Positions 44,382 through 50,428 of a stretch of DNA of 50,428 nucleotides are shown here, piece after piece (the stretch's first letter is position 1; the number at the start of each line of letters is the position of its first letter). Both the position numbers and the translations under genes were made by a program. The stretch is from Pseudoneobacillus rhizosphaerae (lineage in GTDB: Bacteria; Bacillota; Bacilli; Bacillales; Cytobacillaceae): NCBI RefSeq assembly GCF_917563885.1, contig NZ_CAKJTG010000010.1, positions 136,812 to 187,239 of the forward strand. The letters are read 5' to 3'. The notes beneath the pieces are model-generated. The model was not told where the DNA came from and ran no database searches. It saw nothing but the letters and a program-made list of their open reading frames with translations.

Positions 44382-45113
44382 CTATTTAAACTGAATTTTT
44401 GCCGTATATCCTAAATGACTAAAGAAAGAGCTAAGAACTTTTTCAGCACTTTCTTCCGCTTTTGTTAATAAACCCATTTGAATAGCTTCATTCTTAATCT
44501 CAATCGTAGCTTTTGCTGCAAGATCATAGCCTTCATCCCAATGAACCTCACTTCGAAAGAGTCCTTCTTCAGAGTAAGTCTGCACTTTATCCATTTGAAT
44601 TGAAGGCTCTTGAATAAGGGTTGCTCGTGGAATCGTAAGGGTTATTTCTTTTCTATCCTCATTAATCTTTATGTTTTCATCCGTTACTGATGTTAAGTCG
44701 ACCCCAGCAATGACTGTAGCAGGAACAATTAATAGCAGAGTGCGTTTTGTACCTGGCAGGTTCATACTAATCTCTTGATTAAAAAGCTTATTATCTTCTT
44801 CCTTCACAATCGTAGTCACAACAGCTTCTGCCGTTGCGAGTGTCGCTAGTTCTTGAACGCTCTCAACTATACTAAATGTTTCATTTTTATAGGTATTATC
44901 CGAAAAAAATTTAAAATAGAAAAAAGTGCTAAAACTAACGATAAACGCTAGTAAAATAACAAACATAAACACTCGTAATTTAAATAATCTTACGAAAACT
45001 GGAAAAACTAGACCAGTCCTCTTATTAGAACCTAATGCTAATGCCGCAGCTGTTTCTTTATCTCTGGAAAAGGCTTCTTTCTTTGCCATTTCATAGTTTT
45101 CTATATTCATCAT
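44382..45113 (-). CDS. DUF4230 membrane-anchored protein
   Basis: 243 residues: a ~48-residue cytoplasmic N-terminus, one membrane segment (VFMFVILLAFIVSFSTFFYF), and an outside DUF4230 domain (ESVQELATLATAEAVVTTIV, LLLIVPATVIAGVDLTSV, KEITLTIPRATLI, and a helical tail with EKVLSSFFSHLGYTAKIQF). The function of the family is unknown. Start codon ATG at 45113 with GGGGGATTA upstream. No operon partner; the kinase gene is divergent. Confidence 0.87.
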   Translation of the reverse strand: MMNIENYEMAKKEAFSRDKETAAALALGSNKRTGLVFPVFVRLFKLRVFMFVILLAFIVSFSTFFYFKFFSDNTYKNETFSIVESVQELATLATAEAVVTTIVKEEDNKLFNQEISMNLPGTKRTLLLIVPATVIAGVDLTSVTDENIKINEDRKEITLTIPRATLIQEPSIQMDKVQTYSEEGLFRSEVHWDEGYDLAAKATIEIKNEAIQMGLLTKAEESAEKVLSSFFSHLGYTAKIQFK

Positions 45114-45380
45114 TAATCCCCCCTACTCTTACAATGGAAAGAAATATTATTGTCTTAATATGTCGAATCATAACATAAAAGGAATAAGCTAGTATAGCAG
45201 ATTGGAGGGATTAACAATAGCTACCATTGTTAATCATAGACAACTAACTCATAGAATGGGTCCAGTCCAAGATCATTTTTTTTAACTAATCGATACTTTA
45301 TACCTATAATATTTAGAGGTTTTTTTGTTTTTTAGTAGAATTTAACTAGTAATATACTCTTACAAATAGGGGACATTTAT

Positions 45381-46637
45381 ATGTTTAATTATTTCGGTCA
45401 ATTCCTTTATCATGTTTTAATCGTTCTTTTTCCCATCTTTTTTTATCATTTATATTTACAAGAGAATCATAATGGTCGAAAAAAAACTAATGCGAAATTT
45501 GCCTTGATTGTTTTATTCATGTTATTTTGTACGATGTCTTACCCAATCGAATACAAAAATGGTTATATTTATGACTTCAGGGTTATCCCGATTATGATTT
45601 CGTTTTTATATGCCGGGCTCTTACAAGGCACTATTACATTGTCAGCTATGTTGATTTATAGGTTAATCATTGGAGGACCAGGTTTTTATATTACTTTTAT
45701 TAATTATTTCATCTTAGCATTTCTACTAATACTCATTTATCGTAAGTTTGATAGCTTTAAGTTTAGAACGAAGATGATCCTTGTTAGCTCCCTTTATTGG
45801 TTCATCGCTTGTACGAGGGGAATTACCTTGTTAAAAACAGGACAGTTTGATCAGATTCCTTTTATGCTAACATTTGGACTTATCACTTGGTTCACGTTAA
45901 TAACTATATTTTTTATTATAGAAAATTTAGATCAACAAATGAGGATTCAAAGCCAATTACAACGGGCTGACAAACTTAATGTGATTAGTCAACTTGCAGC
46001 GTCTGTTGCACATGAAGTAAGAAACCCAATGACTTCTGTCCGAGGCTTTCTACAGCTAATAAGAACAGATGAAAATTTGGATAGCAAACAAAGAAAATAC
46101 ATCGACATCTCCTTAAAGGAATTAGAGCACGCACAGTATATTATTAACGACTACCTTTCTCTAGCGAAACCTAATGATAAAAATCCAGCGATTATTAATT
46201 TAGCAGAAGAAATTAAGAGTACCATTGAATTAATGACCTCCTATACAAATATCAATAACGTAACCATTGAATCTTCGATTGAGAATTCGTTATATATTAA
46301 AGGATTAAAAGATGAAATCAAGCAAGTACTTGTCAATATTTTGAAAAATGGAATTGAAGCCGTTGACCAAGGCGGCATCATTATCGTAAATGCTTATACA
46401 ACGGAAGATGAAATAGTAATTGACATTTCGGATAATGGACATGGGATGACTAAAACACAGTTAAAATATATAGGTACACCGTTCTATTCAACGAAAGATA
46501 AAGGTACAGGGGTAGGTCTTACGGTTTCTTACCAAATTATCCATTCGATGAAAGGTAAAATACAAGTGGAAAGTTTGGAAGGAAAGGGTACTAAATTCAT
46601 CATTAAATTTCCTTTAGGAAACTATTATATTAACTAA
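45381..46637 (+). CDS. KinB-like membrane histidine kinase (5TM-5TMR_LYT type)
   Basis: 418 residues. About six membrane segments (1-190) with the LytS/KinB-type pattern 'YDFRVIPIMISFLYAGLLQG' and 'RLIIGGPGFYITFINYFI', then HisKA with H-box ASVAHEVRNPMTSVRGF (H211) and HATPase_c (NILKNGIEAVDQGGII, DNGHGMTKTQLKYIGTPFYS, KGTGVGLTVSYQII). It resembles the sporulation kinase KinB, which feeds phosphate to Spo0F; no response regulator gene lies beside it, as is typical for such orphan kinases. Start ATG follows GGGGACATTT. A role in sporulation is inferred from similarity. Confidence 0.9.
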   Translation: MFNYFGQFLYHVLIVLFPIFFYHLYLQENHNGRKKTNAKFALIVLFMLFCTMSYPIEYKNGYIYDFRVIPIMISFLYAGLLQGTITLSAMLIYRLIIGGPGFYITFINYFILAFLLILIYRKFDSFKFRTKMILVSSLYWFIACTRGITLLKTGQFDQIPFMLTFGLITWFTLITIFFIIENLDQQMRIQSQLQRADKLNVISQLAASVAHEVRNPMTSVRGFLQLIRTDENLDSKQRKYIDISLKELEHAQYIINDYLSLAKPNDKNPAIINLAEEIKSTIELMTSYTNINNVTIESSIENSLYIKGLKDEIKQVLVNILKNGIEAVDQGGIIIVNAYTTEDEIVIDISDNGHGMTKTQLKYIGTPFYSTKDKGTGVGLTVSYQIIHSMKGKIQVESLEGKGTKFIIKFPLGNYYIN

Positions 46638-46674
46638 AAAAGAGATGTAGCATCCCTGCTCTATCTCTTTTTTT
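46635..46674 (+). terminator. kinase terminator
   Basis: AAAAAAGAGAT / ATCTCTTTTTT stem with an imperfect inner pairing and T run on the plus strand. Confidence 0.8.
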
Positions 46675-46685
46675 CTTTAGAATTG

Positions 46686-47420
46686 TTACTCGTCAGATTC
46701 AAGCTTTACTTCCGAAAAGTACTGTATGATCTCAGGGAAATCAGTAATTTCCTTTTTCCCCTTTTCGCTGATTGCATATATCCCTCGTTCAATTTTCTCA
46801 TACCAGCCGTAATAATTTTTTGTAAGGATTGATAGAGTCTTGTCACCCGTGCCAATTTGGCGGAGTGCTTTTGGGGATGATGGACCATTAATCTCGAGGA
46901 GGTAGGCAATTTGAATACAATTCTCTTTATAAGCTGTCATAATCTTAGTCTTATTACTGCCACCAACATTGTGGTCACCATTTCTTCCCTTTATTTCGGC
47001 TAAAAGCCTTTCTCGTTTTTTCTTATTTCGTTGCATAATTCTCTTTCTATCAAAGGGAGATGGTTCAATGACTATTTCCATTTTAGCGCCACTTTTTAGA
47101 AAGTTGACTAGAATTAAGCCAAGCTCTAAGGTTTTTACTAAATGACAGAGATCGTACCATTTTTTAGAGGTTAGTCGTTTAGGCTTAGGTATGGCAATGT
47201 AGACCTGGTCGGTTAAGCGCTGGCGTTTGGTCGCTTGGATTAGAAGGTCCACCGTCAAACTAAGCTTCATTTCAATCAATATCAGCTCATTTTCTTTCAC
47301 AGCTGCGATATCACAATGGTGTACTTCACCATGTACTTCATAGCCGTTTTTTGAAAAATATCTCCGAATAGGCTCATATAAATCAGTTTCGTATCGTTTT
47401 TCTTTGATATTTTTCATCAT
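46686..47420 (-). CDS. DUF2161 family PD-(D/E)XK nuclease-like protein
   Basis: 244 residues, cytoplasmic. The N-terminal half shows a PD-(D/E)XK core: HHCDIAAVKENELILIEMKL (Asp about 37, Glu-x-Lys about 50-52), preceded by a helix with YEPIRRYFSKNGYEV. The C-terminal ~90 residues look like a winged helix (QIAYLLEINGPSSPKALRQI, YGWYEKIERGIYAISEKGKK), as in DUF2161 proteins. They are predicted DNA or RNA phosphodiesterases of unknown substrate. Start ATG with GAGGGGAAATG context. Lies between the kinase (convergent) and the palindrome repeat copy C. Confidence 0.88.
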   Translation of the reverse strand: MMKNIKEKRYETDLYEPIRRYFSKNGYEVHGEVHHCDIAAVKENELILIEMKLSLTVDLLIQATKRQRLTDQVYIAIPKPKRLTSKKWYDLCHLVKTLELGLILVNFLKSGAKMEIVIEPSPFDRKRIMQRNKKKRERLLAEIKGRNGDHNVGGSNKTKIMTAYKENCIQIAYLLEINGPSSPKALRQIGTGDKTLSILTKNYYGWYEKIERGIYAISEKGKKEITDFPEIIQYFSEVKLESDE

Positions 47421-47491
47421 TTCCCCTCTACTCTTTAAAACTCATAATTAGTTAACACAATTATATCACTTTATCCCATTTATCACCCACC

Positions 47492-47546
47492 CTTTAACGC
47501 AGTAAAGCGCTAGGGGACTGTCCCCCAGCGCTTTACTGTGTTAAAG
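47492..47546 (-). repeat. nested palindrome repeat, copy C (55 bp)
   Basis: The clearest copy. CTTTAACGCAGTAAAGCGCT (47492-47511) and AGCGCTTTACTGTGTTAAAG (47527-47546) are complementary at 19 of 20 positions, with AGGGGACTGTCCCCC in the middle. It ends four bases before the aldo/keto reductase stop codon complement, i.e. directly after that gene on the minus strand. Confidence 0.92.
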
Positions 47547-47550
47547 TTTT

Positions 47551-48393
47551 TTAGTTATTAAATCCAGCAACCATTGTGTCTGGATCAGATCCTACTCGTT
47601 CATTTTTATTAAGACCATCGATTTTTTCCAAGTCTTCTACTGATAGTTCGAAATCAAAGATGTTTGCATTTTCAACGATTCGTTGTTCTTTGATTGATTT
47701 TGGAATAGTGACGACTCCATTTTGTAAATCCCAACGCAAAATGATCTGTGCAGCTGATTTTTGATACTTTGCGGCAATTTCATTAATGGTCGGGTCACTT
47801 AATAATTCACCCTGTTTTAACGGTGACCATGCTTCCAGCTGTATTCCTTCTCTTTGGCAAAAAGCTAGCAGTTCCTTTTGAGTTAAGTGCGGATGGAATT
47901 CCACTTGATTTACCATTGGTTTAATCTCTGCCGAACTTATTAAATCTTCTAAATGATGAATTTTAAAATTGCTTACTCCGATAGCTCGAACACGCCCATC
48001 TTTGTATAACTTTTCAAGCGCCTTCCAAGTTTCTTTGTATTTGGTTTTACCTGGCCAATGAATTAAATACAAATCCAGATAATCTAAACCAAGTTTATTT
48101 AAACTAGTTTCAAAAGCTTGTAGTGTTGATTCATACCCTTGATCAGAATTCCATACTTTAGAGGTAATAAATAATTCTTCTCTTGGAACTCCAGATTCCC
48201 TAATCCCCTGTCCAACACCTTCTTCATTTCTATAAATCGCTGCAGTATCGATGCTTTTATATCCATGTTGGATAGCAACCTTGACAGATTCAATCACTTC
48301 CGAGCCCTCTTGAACCTTAAATACACCTAACCCAAACCACGGCATCTTTACGCCGTTATGTAATGTGGTTGTAGCTTGTAAACTATTCGTCAT
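47551..48393 (-). CDS. aldo/keto reductase
   Basis: 280 residues, a full-length NADPH-dependent AKR of the YvgN/YtbE type. Catalytic tetrad seen: Asp49 and Tyr54 ([17 protein letters not shown]), Lys79 (FITSKVW), His112 (YLIHWPG). NADPH-binding C-terminal motifs are present ([17 protein letters not shown]). It reduces carbonyls such as methylglyoxal in related Bacillus enzymes. Start ATG with AAAGGAGGAAAGC upstream. Single gene, ended by repeat copy C. Confidence 0.95.
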   Translation of the reverse strand: MTNSLQATTTLHNGVKMPWFGLGVFKVQEGSEVIESVKVAIQHGYKSIDTAAIYRNEEGVGQGIRESGVPREELFITSKVWNSDQGYESTLQAFETSLNKLGLDYLDLYLIHWPGKTKYKETWKALEKLYKDGRVRAIGVSNFKIHHLEDLISSAEIKPMVNQVEFHPHLTQKELLAFCQREGIQLEAWSPLKQGELLSDPTINEIAAKYQKSAAQIILRWDLQNGVVTIPKSIKEQRIVENANIFDFELSVEDLEKIDGLNKNERVGSDPDTMVAGFNN

Positions 48394-48608
48394 TTTGCTT
48401 TCCTCCTTTAAACTCTATTACAAATAATTCTTCCAAAAATAAATGATAATGTCAATGAAAGGATATCACCTAAAATATGTTAGTTCAAAATTTTGACAAT
48501 ATGTTTTTACAAATTGGTGAAATTTACCAATACACCAGCAATATTTACTACATTTCTAGTATATTGATAGTGTAATCAATCTTTATTATTTGAAAGGAAG
48601 CGATTAAA

Positions 48609-49109
48609 ATGTTAGTTAAATTTTTGAGAGAAAACACTATTTCAGCCGCTCTATTCGCAGCTATTCGCATATTTTTAGGTTACCAATGGATGACAGCAGG
48701 CTTTCACAAAATTACCGGTGGCTTTGATGCAAGTGGGTTTTTAAAAGGAGCGATCGCAAACCCTGTAAAAGGTCCTGATGGTGTGGTGTATGGTGGTTGG
48801 GTATCTTTTCTTGATAACTTTGCAATTCCAAATGCAGATTTATTCAATGTATTAGTTCCTTGGGGTGAATTTTTAGTAGGGTTAGGACTTATTCTTGGTT
48901 GCTTAACAACAGCTGCTGCTTTCTTCGGAGTAGTAATGAACTTTGCTTTCATGTTATCTGGAACCATTTCTCACAACCCAACTGATATTATCATGGGTGT
49001 TCTGATTATGGTGGCTGGCTACAACGCTGGAAAATTCGGGCTTGACCGATACGTTGTTCCTTTTTTCCATAAGCGCTTGGGTAAAGAAGTTAATAAGAGT
49101 TTAGTATAG
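48609..49109 (+). CDS. DoxX family membrane protein
   Basis: 166 residues, four membrane segments, cytoplasmic ends. The DoxX pattern is clear: 'RIFLGYQWMTAGFHKITGG', 'VPWGEFLVGLGLILGCLTTAAAF', 'GTISHNPTDIIMGVLIMVAGYNAGKFGLDRY', in short stretches. An inserted segment of ~25 residues (VKGPDGVVYGGWVSFLDNF) lies outside between helices 1 and 2, as in the thiosulfate:quinone oxidoreductase-like branch. GAAAGGAAG lies 8 bases before the ATG. Monocistronic; function in redox or membrane thiol balance is inferred from the family. Confidence 0.9.
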   Translation: MLVKFLRENTISAALFAAIRIFLGYQWMTAGFHKITGGFDASGFLKGAIANPVKGPDGVVYGGWVSFLDNFAIPNADLFNVLVPWGEFLVGLGLILGCLTTAAAFFGVVMNFAFMLSGTISHNPTDIIMGVLIMVAGYNAGKFGLDRYVVPFFHKRLGKEVNKSLV

Positions 49110-49119
49110 TGGTAGATTT

Positions 49120-49160
49120 AAAAAAAGAGGTTGATTCAATTAGAATCAACCTCTTTTTTT
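49120..49160. terminator. bidirectional terminator between doxX-like gene and tRNA cluster
   Basis: AAAAAAAGAGGTTGATTC / GAATCAACCTCTTTTTTT perfect stem with loop AATTA; T runs on both strands, so it can end both the DoxX and the tRNA transcripts. Confidence 0.92.
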
Positions 49161-49195
49161 GTTTTTATATAATATGTACATTGATTATAAAAAAA

Positions 49196-49270
49196 TGGCT
49201 CCGCAGGTAGGACTCGAACCTACGACCGTTCGGTTAACAGCCGAATGCTCTACCACTGAGCTACTGCGGA
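49196..49270 (-). tRNA. tRNA-Asn (GTT)
   Basis: 75 nt with encoded CCA; acceptor TCCGCAG/CTGCGGA, anticodon loop CTGTTAA. Last tRNA of the minus-strand cluster before the terminator. Confidence 0.97.
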
Positions 49271-49332
49271 ACATAAGGAAAGTTATTTTGCATTCGCAAA
49301 AAACTTTAATTATTTTGCTTTGCAAAAAATTC

Positions 49333-49409
<77 letters not shown>

Positions 49410-49412
49410 ATA

Positions 49413-49486
49413 TGGAGCGGGTGATGAGAATCGAACTCACAACATCAGCTTGGAAGGCTGAGGTTTTACCACTAAACTACACCCGC
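49413..49486 (-). tRNA. tRNA-Gly (TCC)
   Basis: 74 nt with encoded CCA; acceptor GCGGGTG/CACCCGC, anticodon loop CTTCCAA. Only three bases separate it from tRNA-Ile. Confidence 0.97.
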
Positions 49487-49529
49487 ATGTTTAACTATTA
49501 CCTGATTACTTAGCTATGCTTTAAAAAAG

Positions 49530-49604
49530 TGGCTGGGCTAGCTGGATTTGAACCAACGCATGTCGCAGTCAAAGTGCGATGCCTTACCGCTTGGCTATAG
49601 CCCA
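49530..49604 (-). tRNA. tRNA-Gln (TTG)
   Basis: 75 nt with encoded CCA; acceptor TGGGCTA/TAGCCCA, anticodon loop CTTTGAC. Confidence 0.97.
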
Positions 49605-49633
49605 ATTATAGGTTATTTGGTTAAAAATAAAAA

Positions 49634-49710
49634 TGGGGCGACCGAGGGGAATCGAACCCCCGAATGTCGGAACCACAATCCGATGCGTTAACCACTTCGC
49701 CACGACCGCC
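49634..49710 (-). tRNA. tRNA-His (GTG)
   Basis: 77 nt with encoded CCA and the extra 5' G (G-1) typical of tRNA-His; anticodon loop TTGTGGT. Confidence 0.97.
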
Positions 49711-49734
49711 ATAATAGTATATGTTTGAAGTAAA

Positions 49735-49818
49735 TGGTGGAGGGGGACGGATTCGAACCGCCGAACCCAAGGGAACGGATTTACAGTCCGTCGCGTTTAG
49801 CCACTTCGCTACCCCTCC
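49735..49818 (-). tRNA. tRNA-Tyr (GTA)
   Basis: 84 nt with long variable arm and encoded CCA; acceptor GGAGGGG, anticodon loop CTGTAAA. Confidence 0.97.
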
Positions 49819-49852
49819 ATATTATAAAAAACTAAATTGAATAGAAAAAAGG

Positions 49853-49925
49853 TGGCTCAGGACGGAATCGAACCGCCGACACAAGGATTTTCAGTCCTTT
49901 GCTCTACCGACTGAGCTACTGAGCC
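49853..49925 (-). tRNA. tRNA-Phe (GAA), 3' CCA not encoded
   Basis: 73 nt; acceptor GGCTCAG/CTGAGCC, anticodon loop CTGAAAA. After A73 the DNA reads CCTTTTTT, so the third base of CCA is T and must be completed by the CCA-adding enzyme. Confidence 0.95.
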
Positions 49926-49971
49926 ACATAATATAGATAGATAAACAGTAGAAGTCTACTGAGATAAAAAA

Positions 49972-50048
49972 TGGCGGTCCGGACGGGACTCGAACCCGCG
50001 ACCTCCTGCGTGACAGGCAGGCATTCTAACCAACTGAACTACCGGACC
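49972..50048 (-). tRNA. tRNA-Asp (GTC)
   Basis: 77 nt with encoded CCA; acceptor GGTCCGG/CCGGACC, anticodon loop CTGTCAC. Confidence 0.97.
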
Positions 50049-50050
50049 AA

Positions 50051-50079
50051 GTATTTTCAAGAGGTTTTCTTGAAAATAC
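50051..50079. other. perfect hairpin between tRNA-Asp and tRNA-fMet
   Basis: GTATTTTCAAGA / TCTTGAAAATAC, a perfect 12-bp stem with loop GGTTT. On the transcript it fills the spacer between two tRNAs; it may guide processing. It has no T run. Confidence 0.9.
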
Positions 50080-50083
50080 ATAA

Positions 50084-50143
<60 letters not shown>

Positions 50144-50157
<14 letters not shown>

Positions 50158-50183
50158 ACGATAATAACATATAAAGTTGTCAC
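50144..50183. repeat. 40-bp direct repeat, copy 1 (includes 5' end of tRNA-fMet)
   Basis: Identical to 50285-50324. Its first 14 bases are the 5' end of tRNA-fMet; the rest is leader sequence. Confidence 0.95.
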
Positions 50184-50284
50184 ATGCCCCATGTTTCCTA
50201 TGGGCCGTCCCGATTTCGGGAAGATTATTCAAGATGTTGCTCAATCGGTACGCTGATGATTATTCATCGAAGCATATTCGATCG

Positions 50285-50324
50285 TGCTCCACCCCGCGAC
50301 GATAATAACATATAAAGTTGTCAC
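50285..50324. repeat. 40-bp direct repeat, copy 2 (tRNA-fMet 5' fragment)
   Basis: Identical 40 bases, 141 bases from copy 1. The 101-base spacer (50184-50284) contains two small inverted repeats (TCCCGA-TT-TCGGGA and TGATGA-TTAT-TCATCG). Confidence 0.95.
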
Positions 50325-50335
50325 TAAAAAAATAA

Positions 50336-50428
50336 TGGAGGAGGAAGAGGGATTCGAACCCCCGCGCGGTATGACCCGCCTGTCGGTTTTCAAGACCGAT
50401 CCCTTCAGCCGAACTTGGGTATTCCTCC
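50336..50428 (-). tRNA. tRNA-Ser (TGA)
   Basis: 93 nt class II tRNA with long variable arm and encoded CCA; its 5' end is exactly the window edge. Anticodon loop CTTGAAA. The discriminator is T (CCTCC-T-CCA), where serine tRNAs usually have G. Confidence 0.93.

Overview
The window comes from a low-GC, spore-forming, Gram-positive bacterium of the Bacillaceae (Bacillus in the broad sense). The evidence is the set of close Bacillus-type genes: xpaC-yaaN, a comK family gene, trhO, a monofunctional proline dehydrogenase, YhaM, a KinB-like kinase, a SpoIIM-like protein and a tRNA cluster ordered like Bacillus subtilis trnD. Strong AGGAGG-type ribosome binding sites and frequent TTG and GTG starts agree with this. 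I cannot place the genus from the sequence alone.

Layout. 1-5620: two secreted proteins on the minus strand, a fibronectin-III-like protein cut by the window edge and a large Vpr-like subtilisin-family protease. 6059-7924: the xpaC-yaaN pair. 8340-9945: a 21-bp tandem array split by a 1.39-kb IS3-family element (IS150-like) whose orfA carries a frameshift. 9982-17824: one huge S-layer-anchored amylopullulanase with its terminator and an upstream region carrying CcpA-like and Spo0A-like boxes. 17973-22144: single genes (MBL-fold hydrolase, VanZ-like, TrhO, DUF4359, proline dehydrogenase). 22472-24056: an HTH regulator with eight C-terminal 'LAPFL' repeats, followed by an exact 6 x 52 bp array of hairpins. 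24186-26396: a small membrane protein and an ECF sigma / anti-sigma operon with a recognisable autoregulatory promoter. 26528-33414: an RDD protein, a SpoIIM-like protein and a five-gene MoxR-DUF58-DUF4350-DUF4129-membrane protein operon. 33627-36839: a response regulator, sensor kinase and lipoprotein operon, and a secreted coiled-coil protein. 37156-39170: a ComK family protein, a sigma-70-like factor and a Gly/His/Tyr-rich protein. 39377-42210: a GGDEF diguanylate cyclase facing an HD-GYP protein. 42320-49109: a secreted protein, a YhaM exonuclease, DUF4230, a KinB-like kinase, a DUF2161 nuclease-like protein, an aldo/keto reductase and DoxX. 49196-50428: ten tRNA genes on the minus strand.

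Themes. Much of the window is signalling and cell-state control: an ECF sigma pair, two histidine kinases, a ComK-like protein, a second sigma factor, a c-di-GMP synthase and hydrolase pair and a repeat-rich HTH regulator. The rest is mostly secreted or surface enzymes and housekeeping genes. Non-coding structure is unusually rich. There is a nested palindrome family lying just after the stop codons of minus-strand genes, two different tandem arrays, a perfect 16-bp-arm palindrome before the sigma factor gene, hairpins between tRNA genes and a 40-bp duplication that includes the 5' end of tRNA-fMet. I do not see a complete defence island, prophage, CRISPR array or biosynthetic cluster. The best candidates for something undescribed are the LAPFL-repeat regulator beside its hairpin array, the post-stop-codon palindrome family, and the comK-sigma pair.
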